A stretch of 64,000 bases of DNA from Enterococcus cecorum DSM 20682 = ATCC 43198 (GTDB lineage Bacteria; Bacillota; Bacilli; Lactobacillales; Enterococcaceae). The position numbers and the translations under genes are program-made. The first letter of the stretch is position 1. Each line of letters starts with the position of its first letter. Positions 32,715 through 41,828 of this stretch are shown piece by piece. The DNA lies in the NCBI RefSeq assembly GCF_000407565.1, contig NZ_ASWI01000004.1, forward strand, positions 638,001 to 702,000. The letters run 5' to 3'. The notes below the pieces were generated by a model that searched no databases, was not told the origin of the DNA, and saw only the letters and a program-made list of their open reading frames with translations.

Positions 32715-33608
32715 ATGTCTTTTCAAAATGGAGATATTTTCCAATTGGATTATTGGAAGCAATTGTTTTCAGAAAACATCTTGTCTTATTCCTTTTTGAT
32801 TAACATTGTTGATATTATTGTTGTTTGGTATCTGTTATACAAGTTGCTTCAATTAGTCCGTGGAACAAAGGCTATTCAGCTCTTGAAAGGGGTACTAGTT
32901 TTTCTAGTTATTCGTTTTGTTGCTGAATTTTTAGGATTACATACACTTTCTTGGTTGATGGACCAGGTAATTACCTATGGGGTGATTGCAGCTGTCGTCA
33001 TTTTTCAACCAGAAATACGTCGAGGACTTGAGCATCTTGGGCGTACTAAGTTTTTTGCCACAAATAGTGTGAAAGAACGCGAGGAAGAACAGATTATTAA
33101 AGCCTTGGATAAAGCCGTTCAATATATGTCCAAACGGAAAATTGGTGCATTAATTACAATCGAACGCAACACAGGTCTAGAAGAATATATTGAAACTGGG
33201 ATACCTTTAGATGCGGATATCTCAGGAGAACTACTGACGAATATTTTTATTCCAAACACACCTTTACATGATGGTGCGGTAATTATACGCGATGGTAAAG
33301 TAGCTGTTGCCTGTGCGTATTTACCTTTGTCAGACAGTATCTTAATCCCTAAAGAATATGGTACAAGACACCGTGCTGCTGTTGGTATTTCTGAGGTAAG
33401 TGATGCTGTGACACTAGTTGTCTCAGAAGAAACAGGAGGTGTGAGTATTACCATCAATAATCAGTTAATCCCTGATTTAACGAAAGAAGATTATTTAGCT
33501 ATCTTAACGAAGGAATTATCTGCAAAAGAACAGGAAAAGAAACGCCGGAATGTACTGAATTTCTTAACTAGCTCAAAAAAATCAGCTAGAAAGAAAGGAG
33601 GCAAGTAG
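32715..33608 (+). CDS. cdaA: diadenylate cyclase CdaA
   Basis: Makes the second messenger c-di-AMP from two ATP. About 297 residues: three N-terminal membrane helices (to about residue 85), then the DAC domain with the motifs LHDGAVIIRDGKVAVA and GTRHRAAVGISEVSDA that form the active site. A Lys/Arg-rich C-terminal tail follows (SSKKSARKKGGK). I chose ATG 32715, 7 bases after AAAGGAAG, rather than ATG 32697, which lies in that site. It is first in the conserved cdaA-cdaR-glmM operon, in which CdaR and GlmM modulate the cyclase in related bacteria. Confidence 0.96.
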   Translation: MSFQNGDIFQLDYWKQLFSENILSYSFLINIVDIIVVWYLLYKLLQLVRGTKAIQLLKGVLVFLVIRFVAEFLGLHTLSWLMDQVITYGVIAAVVIFQPEIRRGLEHLGRTKFFATNSVKEREEEQIIKALDKAVQYMSKRKIGALITIERNTGLEEYIETGIPLDADISGELLTNIFIPNTPLHDGAVIIRDGKVAVACAYLPLSDSILIPKEYGTRHRAAVGISEVSDAVTLVVSEETGGVSITINNQLIPDLTKEDYLAILTKELSAKEQEKKRRNVLNFLTSSKKSARKKGGK

Positions 33609-34724
33609 ATGGAATTGAATGGAAAGAGCAAAATGATAACGGCATTGTTTGCATTGTTGCTAACTTTAATTCTATTTACCAATGCGAATACGCCTAATCA
33701 GCAAAAACCAGCCTATAATTATGAAGAGACGGTAAAGCAAGTCCCGATTGTTTTTGAATACAATGAAAAGAAATATTATATTCAAGGATATGAGCCAAAT
33801 GTTGATGTTAAATTGAGTAGTGCCAATCGTGTGCAACTATTAGCCGAGAGCAATGCAGATACTAGAACATTTAAAGTGGTTGCTGATTTGAATGAGCTAT
33901 CTCCAGGAACGCATGAAGTGAAATTAAAAGTCGAAAATTTAAAATCTGGTGTGAAAGCTAAGTTAAGTACGAATAAGTCTACTGTAACGATTGAAAAGAA
34001 AATTACTAAAGAATTTGCGGTTAAACCGATTCTGGCTGATGAACATCAATTGGATGGAGTGACTTTGATAAGCATCTCTAGTACACCGAAATCTGTCATC
34101 GTGACTACCGGTGCACAAACGATGAAAGAAATTGCAATTGTGCAGGCTTTATTTACTTCAAGTAATCCTATCACGCAAAATATCACCAAAACCGTGAAAC
34201 TTGAAGCATTAAATGCCAAAGGTGAGAAACTTGATGTCACTTTTGATAAGGAAGAAGTAGAGGTCCATTTAGCAGTTAATCGTGTGAATAAACAAGTGAA
34301 ATTAACACCTAAACAATTTGGTAATTTGCCAAGTGGTGTCAGCGGCTATCAATTCCATTTAAATCCCGAAACAATCATGTTATCATCCAATGGTGGTGAT
34401 TTAGATAAAATTGATGAGATTACCATTCCAGTGGATATTTCAGGTATTGCTCAGACTACAACAAAGGTTTATAATATACCAGTTGATAGTGCGTTTTATA
34501 GTCCGCAAAGCAATGTAACGATACGGATTGAACCAATATATACACAGGTCAATCGTAACCAAAATCTTACTGAGCAAAACACGCAAACAAATGGTGCAGA
34601 AAACGCAACGCAAAATTTACCGGAAAAGTCTGAAAGTAGTACACAAAAAGATTCTGACAAACAAGAAACTACACAGACTACCGATGATACAAAAAATGAA
34701 AACGAAAAGAAGAATAATGATTAA
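33609..34724 (+). CDS. cdaR: CdaR (YbbR-domain) regulator of diadenylate cyclase
   Basis: A 371-residue membrane-anchored extracytoplasmic protein: one N-terminal hydrophobic helix ([18 protein letters not shown]), then tandem YbbR-like beta domains (about 45-315), then a hydrophilic low-complexity tail rich in Asn, Gln, Thr, Glu and Lys (about 315-371). CdaR contacts CdaA and tunes c-di-AMP synthesis in Listeria, Bacillus and Lactococcus. The start codon directly follows the cdaA stop, with GAAAGGAGG inside the cdaA end, indicating coupled translation. The tail may span the wall; its function is unknown. Confidence 0.93.
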   Translation: MELNGKSKMITALFALLLTLILFTNANTPNQQKPAYNYEETVKQVPIVFEYNEKKYYIQGYEPNVDVKLSSANRVQLLAESNADTRTFKVVADLNELSPGTHEVKLKVENLKSGVKAKLSTNKSTVTIEKKITKEFAVKPILADEHQLDGVTLISISSTPKSVIVTTGAQTMKEIAIVQALFTSSNPITQNITKTVKLEALNAKGEKLDVTFDKEEVEVHLAVNRVNKQVKLTPKQFGNLPSGVSGYQFHLNPETIMLSSNGGDLDKIDEITIPVDISGIAQTTTKVYNIPVDSAFYSPQSNVTIRIEPIYTQVNRNQNLTEQNTQTNGAENATQNLPEKSESSTQKDSDKQETTQTTDDTKNENEKKNND

Positions 34725-34750
34725 TTTTTAAAGTTTTAAGGAGAATTTTT

Positions 34751-36112
34751 ATGGGTAAATATTTTGGAACAGATGGTGTACGAGGAGAAGCCAATGTTGA
34801 ATTAACACCTGAATTAGCATTTAAATTAGGACGCTGTGGGGGTTATGTGCTTAGCCAACATGAGCAAGGCAAAAGACGACCAAGAGTTTTAGTGGGCCGT
34901 GATACACGTATTTCTGGTCAGTTATTAGAAAGTGCATTAGTGGCAGGATTATTATCTGTTGGAATTGAAGTATTTCAATTAGGGGTGATCACTACTCCGG
35001 GTGTTGCTTATCTAACACGAGTGCAAGAAGCCAGTGCAGGGGTAATGATTTCTGCTTCACATAATCCAGCTCAAGATAATGGCATCAAATTTTTTGGAAA
35101 TGATGGTTTTAAATTGGATGATGCGCAAGAACTTGAAATTGAAGCTTTATTAGATGCACCAGAAGATACTTTACCTCGTCCTTCAGCTCAAGGTTTAGGA
35201 ACGGTTGAAGAATTTCCTGAAGGTTTGATTCGCTATGCTGGCTTTTTGGCAGATACAATTCCTGGAGATTTATCCGGTTTAACGATTTGTTTAGATGGGG
35301 CTAATGGGGCTACTTCGCCGATTGTGAATCGCTTATTTGCTGATTTAGAAGCTGATTTTTATACAATGGGAACTTCACCAGATGGATTAAATATTAATGA
35401 CGGTGTTGGCTCCACTCATCCTGATAGTTTGGCTAAATTTGTCGTGGAAAAACAAGCAGATGCAGGATTAGCTTTTGATGGTGATGGTGACCGTATTATC
35501 GCTGTAGATGAATTAGGTAATATTGTGGATGGTGATAAGATTATGTACATCTGTGCAAAATATCTATCTGAAAAACGTCGTCTAAAAAATGATACAGTTG
35601 TTACTACAGTCATGAGTAATTTAGGTTTTAGAAAAGCCATTGAAAATATTGGTTTGAAAGATGTGATTACACAAGTGGGTGACCGTTATGTAGTCGAAGA
35701 AATGCGCAAAAATGGTTATAATTTCGGCGGTGAACAATCTGGTCATATGGTCTTTTTAGATTTCAATACAACAGGTGATGGCATGCTATCAGGTATTCAA
35801 CTGCTAAATATTATGAAGGAAACTGGTAAAAAACTCTCTGAATTAGCAAGTGAAGTAGCCATTTATCCTCAAAAGTTAGTGAATTTACGTGTGACTGATA
35901 AGAATAAAGCATTAACTGATCCTGAAGTATTAGCTGTCATTGAAGAAGTTGAAAATGAAATGGGAGATAGTGGTCGCGTCTTGGTTCGCCCATCAGGAAC
36001 AGAGCCTTTATTACGCATCATGGCAGAAGCGCCAACCGATGAATTAGTAGAAACCTATGTCGATAAAATTGCCCAAGTGGTTAAACAAAGAATTGGTTTA
36101 TTAGAAGAATAA
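34751..36112 (+). CDS. glmM: phosphoglucosamine mutase
   Basis: Converts glucosamine-6-phosphate to glucosamine-1-phosphate for UDP-GlcNAc synthesis. The 453-residue protein has N-terminal [14 protein letters not shown], the catalytic phosphoserine loop [20 protein letters not shown], the metal-binding loop [14 protein letters not shown], the sugar-binding [10 protein letters not shown] and the phosphate-binding [15 protein letters not shown]. The AAGGAG site precedes the ATG. Third gene of the cdaA-cdaR-glmM operon; GlmM also inhibits CdaA in several Firmicutes. Confidence 0.97.
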   Translation: MGKYFGTDGVRGEANVELTPELAFKLGRCGGYVLSQHEQGKRRPRVLVGRDTRISGQLLESALVAGLLSVGIEVFQLGVITTPGVAYLTRVQEASAGVMISASHNPAQDNGIKFFGNDGFKLDDAQELEIEALLDAPEDTLPRPSAQGLGTVEEFPEGLIRYAGFLADTIPGDLSGLTICLDGANGATSPIVNRLFADLEADFYTMGTSPDGLNINDGVGSTHPDSLAKFVVEKQADAGLAFDGDGDRIIAVDELGNIVDGDKIMYICAKYLSEKRRLKNDTVVTTVMSNLGFRKAIENIGLKDVITQVGDRYVVEEMRKNGYNFGGEQSGHMVFLDFNTTGDGMLSGIQLLNIMKETGKKLSELASEVAIYPQKLVNLRVTDKNKALTDPEVLAVIEEVENEMGDSGRVLVRPSGTEPLLRIMAEAPTDELVETYVDKIAQVVKQRIGLLEE

Positions 36113-36120
36113 TTTTGAAT

Positions 36121-36154
36121 AACTCTGAAGTGTAGTTCGCTTCAGAGTTTTTTT
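36121..36154 (+). terminator. terminator of cdaA-cdaR-glmM
   Basis: AACTCTGAAG pairs with CTTCAGAGTT around a short loop, followed by seven T residues. Confidence 0.9.
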
Positions 36155-36163
36155 AAAAGCTAT

Positions 36164-36844
36164 ATGGATAAAATTATTGAAGCTTTGCATACATTAGGGG
36201 TAGAAGTTGCATATAATAGTCGTAATGATTTAGCCATTAATGGGAAGAAAATTTCAGGAAATGCGCAATGTAATAAAGGGGAATATACCATTCACCATGG
36301 TTCGCTTTTATATGATATGGATTTTTCGAAAATGGCAAAGTATCTGAATCCACCAAAATATAAAATCGAATCAAAGGGTATTAAATCGGTGCGCGATCGT
36401 ACAGGAAATATCAGTGATTGCCTATCTAAAAAATGGGATATTGCGACATTTAGGCAAAAATTAATTAATGAAATATTGAAAAAAGATTACCAGCCTTACC
36501 AATTGACTGTAAAAGAAGAACTGATAGTTGAACAGTTGGCCCAAGATAAATTTAGAAGTTGGGATTGGACCTTTGGAAAGAATCCTGCTTTTACGATGGT
36601 TAAAGCGAAAAAATTTCCAGCGGGTTTCCTGAAAGTTTCATTAAATATTCAGCATGGTATTATCCAAAATTGTGCATTTCATGGTGATTTCTTCAGTTAT
36701 GGTGATTTGAATCATTTAGAGCAAGCTTTAGCAAATCAAACCTTTACCTACGAAACTGTCAAACAAATTTTGATTGAACAAAAAGCGAATCAACTCTTTT
36801 ATCAAATAACCATTGAAGAAATATTAGCTTGTATATTTGAATAG
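36164..36844 (+). pseudogene. 5'-truncated lipoate-protein ligase remnant
   Basis: The 226-residue open frame matches the middle and C-terminal parts of LplA-type lipoate ligases: LGVEVAYNSRNDLAINGKKISGNAQ (which holds the lysine region that contacts lipoyl-AMP), HHGSLLYDMDFSKMAKYL, SKGIKSVRDRTGNI, then the C-terminal accessory domain with RSWDWTFGKNPAF. The N-terminal third of the family, including the RRxSGGGxVYHD lipoate-binding motif, is missing. Homology begins immediately after the glmM terminator, with no ribosome binding site. I infer a deletion that fused the gene to the terminator region and left an inactive protein. A second, intact ligase elsewhere would be needed to lipoylate the E2 encoded at 586-1785. 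Confidence 0.8.
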
Positions 36845-36845
36845 C

Positions 36846-36882
36846 AAAAAGGCGCAAGTTGTTTTTATTCTTGCGCCTTTTT
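36846..36882. terminator. bidirectional terminator between the lplA remnant and glmS
   Basis: AAAAAGGCGCAAG pairs with CTTGCGCCTTTTT, flanked by A and T runs on both sides. Confidence 0.9.
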
Positions 36883-36892
36883 GTCAATTGTC

Positions 36893-38704
36893 TTATTCAA
36901 CAGTGACAGATTTTGCTAAGTTACGAGGTTTATCTACATCATATCCGCGTTGGATAGTTGCGTTATAAGCTAATAACTGTGTAGGTACCACTGAAACTAA
37001 GCTAGTTAAGAACGGATGCACAGTAGGTAAGATGATTTGATCCGTAGGTTTAGCTAATTTTTCAGTTACAATCACTAAACTCTTAGCCCCGCGACTTTCA
37101 ACTTCTTTAATGTTACCTCGTGTATGTGAACCTGTTACTTCTTCGGTAATAATCGCTATTACTGGTGTACCTTCTTCGATTAAAGCAATTGTACCATGTT
37201 TTAATTCACCAGCTGCAAAACCTTCAGCTTGCACATAGGAGATTTCTTTTAACTTTAAGGCTGCTTCCATTGCAACATAGTAGTCATTAGAACGTCCGAT
37301 ATAAAAGGCGTTACGTGTTGTTGCTAAAAACTCATCTGCTAAGTCTTTGATATGTTGTTTATCATTGATTAAACTATCCATCGCACTAGCAACAATTGAT
37401 AATTCGTGGAATACATCAAAATCTTTGGCTGCTTGAAGTTGTTTATATTCGCCGACAGCTTTTGCTAAGATAGCCATGACAGCGATTTGCCCAGTATAAG
37501 CTTTTGTTGAAGCCACGGCAATTTCAGGTCCAGCATATAATAATAAAGTATATTTCGCTTCACGAGATAAAGTTGACCCTGCCACGTTGGTAATCGTTAA
37601 AGCTGGATGACCTAGTTTATTTGTGGTCACTAAGACTTGACGACTATCCGCTGTTTCACCACTTTGACTTAGGTAAATAAAGAATGGTTTTTCAGATAAT
37701 AAAGGCATATCATAAGCAAACTCACTAGATAAATGAACTTCAACTGGGATATTGGTTAGTTTTTCAATTAATGTTTTGGCACTCCAACCAGCGTTATTAC
37801 TTGTACCGCAAGCAACGATATAAATTCGGTCACTTTGCGCAAATTCTTTCACTAGGTTTTCGTCGATGTTTACTTGATGATTTTCACCTTGGTATTCTTG
37901 TACAAGACGACGCATAACAGTTGGTTGTTCGTCGATTTCTTTTAACATATAGAAAGGATAAGTTCCTTTTTCAATATCTGTAATATCGACTTGGGTCTTA
38001 AAACTATCACGTACTACTTTTTGCCCATCTTGTTTTTCAATTGCTACTGAATCAGCAGTAACAGTAACCATTTCGCCATCTTCAATTTCTACAAAAGTGT
38101 CTGTTTGGTCTAAAACAGCTAAAGCATCTGAACAGATTACATTAAAGCCATCGCCTAAACCAATTAATAAGGGACTTTTGTTTTTGGCAACGTAAATGGT
38201 TTCGCGGTCATTTTTATCGATTAAACCAAAAGCATAAGATCCTTTAATAATCCCTAAAGCTTTACGGAACGCTTCTTTAGTCGTTAAGTTGTCGTGGTTC
38301 TTTAATTCTTCCACTAGATGTACAGCAATTTCTGTATCGGTTTGACCTAAGAAAGTATGCTCACTTAAGTAAGTTTGATGAATTTCTTCAAAGTTTTCGA
38401 TAACGCCATTGTGTACAAGAACTAATTGACCAGATTGGGAAGTGTGAGGGTGGGCGTTGGCTTCAGTTGGCTCACCATGTGTTGCCCAACGTGTATGACC
38501 AATTCCGATATTCCCTGTCACTTCAGGTGTTAGTTTCTCTTCTAAGTTTTTAATACGTCCTGGTGATTTTACAAGATAATCATGAGTTTCATCGCAAACA
38601 AATAAGCCGGCTGAATCATAACCACGATATTCTAAGCGATGTAAACCATTTAAGATGACGCGTTCTGCTTGATTTTTTCCTACAATTCCTACAATACCAC
38701 ACAT
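36893..38704 (-). CDS. glmS: glutamine:fructose-6-phosphate aminotransferase (isomerizing)
   Basis: Makes glucosamine-6-phosphate from fructose-6-phosphate and glutamine, the first step to UDP-GlcNAc. The 603-residue protein starts with the nucleophilic cysteine in MCGIVGIVGKNQAE; the glutaminase domain shows HRLEYRGYDSAG, IGHTRWATHG and the GYDSAG region. Two SIS isomerase domains follow (about 285-600), including CGTSNNAGW, YLSQSGETADS and STKAYTGQ, ending DKPRNLAKSVTVE. I see no glmS ribozyme core in the leader; instead two GntR-type operator-like repeats surround the promoter. Confidence 0.97.
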   Translation of the reverse strand: MCGIVGIVGKNQAERVILNGLHRLEYRGYDSAGLFVCDETHDYLVKSPGRIKNLEEKLTPEVTGNIGIGHTRWATHGEPTEANAHPHTSQSGQLVLVHNGVIENFEEIHQTYLSEHTFLGQTDTEIAVHLVEELKNHDNLTTKEAFRKALGIIKGSYAFGLIDKNDRETIYVAKNKSPLLIGLGDGFNVICSDALAVLDQTDTFVEIEDGEMVTVTADSVAIEKQDGQKVVRDSFKTQVDITDIEKGTYPFYMLKEIDEQPTVMRRLVQEYQGENHQVNIDENLVKEFAQSDRIYIVACGTSNNAGWSAKTLIEKLTNIPVEVHLSSEFAYDMPLLSEKPFFIYLSQSGETADSRQVLVTTNKLGHPALTITNVAGSTLSREAKYTLLLYAGPEIAVASTKAYTGQIAVMAILAKAVGEYKQLQAAKDFDVFHELSIVASAMDSLINDKQHIKDLADEFLATTRNAFYIGRSNDYYVAMEAALKLKEISYVQAEGFAAGELKHGTIALIEEGTPVIAIITEEVTGSHTRGNIKEVESRGAKSLVIVTEKLAKPTDQIILPTVHPFLTSLVSVVPTQLLAYNATIQRGYDVDKPRNLAKSVTVE

Positions 38705-38741
38705 AATTTAGAAACCTACCTTTGATTTTTTTATTTATAAT

Positions 38742-38756
38742 AAATTGGTATAGATG
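38742..38756. promoter_or_regulatory. NagR-like operator repeat 1 in the glmS leader
   Basis: AAATTGGTATAGATG; an identical 15-base copy lies at 38841-38855. The TTGGTATAGA core resembles dre sites bound by the GntR-family regulator NagR, which senses glucosamine-6-phosphate. This copy is downstream of the glmS promoter. Confidence 0.6.
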
Positions 38757-38794
38757 ATTTTTGTTTTGTTTAGCTATTAACAAAAGCTAATGCA

Positions 38795-38823
38795 ATCATA
38801 ACTTAATCGAGAAAATTTGTCAA
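38795..38823 (-). promoter_or_regulatory. glmS promoter
   Basis: On the minus strand, TTGACA (38818-38823) and TATGAT (38795-38800) with an optimal 17-base spacer. Confidence 0.8.
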
Positions 38824-38840
38824 CACTTTTTTAAATGTTG

Positions 38841-38855
38841 AAATTGGTATAGATG
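38841..38855. promoter_or_regulatory. NagR-like operator repeat 2 upstream of the glmS promoter
   Basis: Second exact copy of AAATTGGTATAGATG, 99 bases from the first (start to start). It lies upstream of the glmS -35 box and about 16 bases before the -35 box of the divergent gene, so it could also affect that promoter. Confidence 0.6.
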
Positions 38856-38870
38856 TATGTGAGCTTTATT

Positions 38871-38898
38871 TTGTCTTATAATCAATCTGTGGTACAAT
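38871..38898 (+). promoter_or_regulatory. probable promoter of the sppA cluster
   Basis: TTGTCT at 38871-38876 and TACAAT at 38893-38898 with a 16-base spacer. Confidence 0.5.
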
Positions 38899-38941
38899 AA
38901 GAAAAAACGCTTTAGATAAATAGCGAGAAAGGGGAAAATTG

Positions 38942-39196
38942 ATGAAGACGATACGATTAAGAGATTTAAAAGAACGAATCAATCAATTATCTATCAAATA
39001 TCAACTGACAGAGGATACACCGATATTTCTAGATACTGGGTGGGATAGTTTGCAAGAAATTGAAGCGGAGTTGATTCAAGTTGAAAGTATAGAACCATTT
39101 GAAATCGAGGATATAATCAGTGGTGAAAAATTTTCAGGTTTTAAGCAAGCTGTAGATACTGATCAAAAAGCAGTAATCATCAAACAAGAATTATAG
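38942..39196 (+). CDS. hypothetical small acidic protein
   Basis: An 84-residue protein I do not recognise; no Cys, no membrane segment. The first 25 residues look helical (TIRLRDLKERINQLSIKYQL), and the rest is acidic with EPFEIEDIISGEKFSGFKQA. ATG 38942 follows GAAAGGGG. It lies 9 bases before sppA, so it is probably the first gene of that operon. Its divergent neighbour is glmS. Confidence 0.7.
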   Translation: MKTIRLRDLKERINQLSIKYQLTEDTPIFLDTGWDSLQEIEAELIQVESIEPFEIEDIISGEKFSGFKQAVDTDQKAVIIKQEL

Positions 39197-39205
39197 AGGT
39201 GACTT

Positions 39206-40222
39206 ATGAATAAAAGAAGATGGATTGCAGTATTAATTGCGATAGGTGTAGCATTGATTAGTTTAACTGGCATTGCAATCAATAGTGTCAATGACAGTCA
39301 AGAGGAAGCATTATCAAGTTTATTATCTAGTCAGGAAAGTTTAAAGGAAAGTATTATTACGCCAGGTGATAGTAGTCAAAAAATTGCTAAAATTACCATT
39401 GACGGGGTAATCGCTGATACACAAGATAGTAGTATATTTTCAAGTAGCGGCTATAATCATCAACAAACCTTAGAAATGATTAAAAAGATTGATAATGATG
39501 ATACAGTGAAAGCCGTACTATTAGAAGTGAACTCTCCAGGCGGTGGTGTGTATGAAAGTAGCGAATTAGCAAAAGCCTTACAAAAATTACAAGCGCACCA
39601 TAAACCAATCTATGTCAATATGAAAAATATGGCAGCAAGTGGCGGTTATTATATCTCAGCTGCGGCAGATAAGATTTATGCCAGTGAAGAGACAGTGACC
39701 GGTTCCATCGGGGTAATCATGTCCGGAATGAATTATGCCTCACTTTTAGACAAATTAGGGGTAAAAGATCAAACGTATAAGAGTGGTGCCTTAAAAGATA
39801 TGGGTTCGTCAACACGTGCCACCACACCTGAAGAAGCAAAAGTCATGCAAGAACATGTCGATCGTGCCTATAGTCGTTTTGTTGATGTGGTAAGTAAAGG
39901 GCGTAAAATGGATATCGATACGGTGAAAAAACTAGCAGATGGTCGTATTTATGATGGTTTACAAGCAAAGGAAAATGGCTTGGTCGATGAAATTGGTTTT
40001 GAAGAAGATTGCCTAGCTGATTTACAAAATAAATATGATTTAAAAGACGCGCAAGTCATTGAATATACAACCAATACGCCCAATTTCCTTGCTAGTTGGT
40101 TAAAACAAGCTAAAACGAATTTACTTAAGCCACAAGCGAGTACGGAAGACGCAGTGAAGGCGATTGTTCAAGCGATTGGTACACCGCAAGCTCCTAAAGC
40201 GATGTATTATTATGGAGGGTAG
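39206..40222 (+). CDS. sppA: signal peptide peptidase SppA
   Basis: Membrane-bound serine protease that degrades cleaved signal peptides. The 338-residue short Gram-positive form has an N-terminal membrane anchor (WIAVLIAIGVALISLTGIAI) and the S49 protease domain. The likely catalytic dyad is S145 (NMAASGGYYISAAADKIYA) and K197 (SGALKDMGSS). Conserved LEVNSPGGGVYESSELA and TGSIGVIMSG blocks are present. AGAGGTG lies upstream of the ATG. An RDD-family membrane protein gene follows after 8 bases, as in the Bacillus sppA-yteJ pair. Confidence 0.93.
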   Translation: MNKRRWIAVLIAIGVALISLTGIAINSVNDSQEEALSSLLSSQESLKESIITPGDSSQKIAKITIDGVIADTQDSSIFSSSGYNHQQTLEMIKKIDNDDTVKAVLLEVNSPGGGVYESSELAKALQKLQAHHKPIYVNMKNMAASGGYYISAAADKIYASEETVTGSIGVIMSGMNYASLLDKLGVKDQTYKSGALKDMGSSTRATTPEEAKVMQEHVDRAYSRFVDVVSKGRKMDIDTVKKLADGRIYDGLQAKENGLVDEIGFEEDCLADLQNKYDLKDAQVIEYTTNTPNFLASWLKQAKTNLLKPQASTEDAVKAIVQAIGTPQAPKAMYYYGG

Positions 40223-40230
40223 GTGATACG

Positions 40231-40782
40231 ATGCTTTTTAGTCAAACCAAAACCTTGAAAAACGTAGCTACTAACAAGAAACCAAAACATCCAAATCAGT
40301 ATCCAGCTGACTACTATGCCGGATTTTGGATTCGTTTTTGGGCTTTCTTAGTAGATGTTTTTTTGATTGCTTGTATGAAAGGGTTAATCTTTACTTGGTT
40401 GGCACGTTTCAATTTACCAATGGAGAATCCTTATGTCAATTTTATTGGTGGTTCGTGTATCTATCTTGCTTACTTCATTTTGTTAACTAGATACAATGAT
40501 GGTCAGACGATTGGAAAAATGATCTTTGGCATTAAGGTAGTTAGTTTTACTGAAAAAGAGCTAACTTGGAGTACAATCTTAATTCGTGAAGGGGCAATGC
40601 GTTTTATTTTTAGTGTGAATCCCCTTTTCTTGTTAGGGTATCTTGTCTGCGCCTTTACACCGGATAAAACGCATATCGGCGACTTTTTTGCTCAAACCGG
40701 TGTCGTTACTTTAAAAATGATTCGGCAACCTAAAAAATATCATTTAGCCAAACAGGTGAAGTATGAACAAACAAATATTTAA
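40231..40782 (+). CDS. RDD-family membrane protein (YteJ-like)
   Basis: A 183-residue protein with the RDD domain: YAGFWIRFWAFLVDVFLIA (Arg and Asp of the name), a second hydrophobic segment (IYLAYFILL) followed by YNDGQTIGKMIFGIKVVS, and a third (FIFSVNPLFLLGYLVCAF). In Bacillus, YteJ partners SppA in resistance to antibacterial peptides; the same neighbourhood suggests a shared function here. The ATG follows GGAGGGTAGGTG. The end of the gene overlaps the next by 20 bases. Confidence 0.85.
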   Translation: MLFSQTKTLKNVATNKKPKHPNQYPADYYAGFWIRFWAFLVDVFLIACMKGLIFTWLARFNLPMENPYVNFIGGSCIYLAYFILLTRYNDGQTIGKMIFGIKVVSFTEKELTWSTILIREGAMRFIFSVNPLFLLGYLVCAFTPDKTHIGDFFAQTGVVTLKMIRQPKKYHLAKQVKYEQTNI

Positions 40783-41695
40783 TCAAGATGAAGCTTTATT
40801 TACAGCTTTTGAAGAAGCCAAACAAGCGCGCAACTTCTTACTTGCAGAACAGTTGGCACAAAAGATCTATCAAAAATATCCTTCATTAGATAATCATTAT
40901 CGGCTAGTTGATTTATATCTCATGCAAGATTTTCAACAAAAAGCCTATGAAGTAGCATTGGAAGAACAAGACAATTATGAACGTTCAGCAAAGTATTTAC
41001 CTCAATATACACACCTGACCATTATGAATTATGCATTCTTATATGCTCGGCGATTATTGTTACGCAACAATTTTCCAGATGATGCGTTAGATAGTCTGAA
41101 CAAACAATTAACAAGTGCGGAAGAATTTTATGCAAGTATCTATGTCCATAAATTGCAAGAAAAATATGAGCAATGGCAAGCAGCTTTTACAAATGTTCGA
41201 CCAATTTTTAATGATGAGTTTCAACTTTTGATTAGTCAATTGCCACTTGCTACTTTTGAAACAATTATCCAAGAGTTATTGCCCAACGCGCAGAATCCAT
41301 TTCTGATTGCTAAAACATGTGAGCTTATGAATCAACTTGAGCTGTCGATGGATATCTATTTAAAAGATGTATTTACTGAGGAAAATATAAAGATAGCAAG
41401 CTCTGCGTTAACAACACCGAATGAACAGCCTTTTATGAAAACATGTGAGCAAATCTTAGCACAAAGCTTGGCCAATGAAGATGCTGCACTGTATGAGATG
41501 TTACATGAGCATATGATGCAACAATTGACGTTGACTTATCCGTTTACACCACCTATTTCTGCAAAGGACTATATACGCTTGACCATTCAGCTTTATCAAA
41601 CAGGGCAGATATCTGAAAAAGAAGATATCGCAACTATCAAGCAATTCCAACTCATTCAGGAAAAATACCAAAAAATCATTCAAAACTTGCTTTAA
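40763..41695 (+). CDS. hypothetical protein, all-helical, TPR-like
   Basis: A 310-residue protein I cannot assign. It looks all-alpha, rich in Leu, Gln and Glu, with helix-pair patterns like tetratricopeptide repeats near the N-terminus (AFEEAKQARNFLLAEQLAQKI then YRLVDLYLMQDFQQKAYEVAL). It has no membrane segment or signal peptide. The ATG lies within the end of the RDD gene (20-base overlap), with GTGAAG as a weak site, so translation is probably coupled. It is the last gene of the sppA cluster. Confidence 0.75.
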   Translation: MNKQIFNQDEALFTAFEEAKQARNFLLAEQLAQKIYQKYPSLDNHYRLVDLYLMQDFQQKAYEVALEEQDNYERSAKYLPQYTHLTIMNYAFLYARRLLLRNNFPDDALDSLNKQLTSAEEFYASIYVHKLQEKYEQWQAAFTNVRPIFNDEFQLLISQLPLATFETIIQELLPNAQNPFLIAKTCELMNQLELSMDIYLKDVFTEENIKIASSALTTPNEQPFMKTCEQILAQSLANEDAALYEMLHEHMMQQLTLTYPFTPPISAKDYIRLTIQLYQTGQISEKEDIATIKQFQLIQEKYQKIIQNLL

Positions 41696-41739
41696 TCTCT
41701 AAAAATATTGAAAAAAACACGGAACTAAGATGAAAATGG

Positions 41740-41768
41740 TTTACAATTTTGCGTGGTTAGTGTAATAT
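41740..41768 (+). promoter_or_regulatory. tig promoter
   Basis: TTTACA at 41740-41745 and TAATAT at 41763-41768 with a 17-base spacer. Confidence 0.6.
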
Positions 41769-41828
41769 TTAAAGGTATGCATGAATCATATTCATCAAAA
41801 ATGTAAAGATAAAATCGGAGGGAAATAT

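Noticed and set aside
38705-38941. glmS ribozyme/riboswitch in the glmS leader
   Set aside because: The leader shows a standard promoter and two operator-like repeats but no stretch resembling the conserved glmS ribozyme core.
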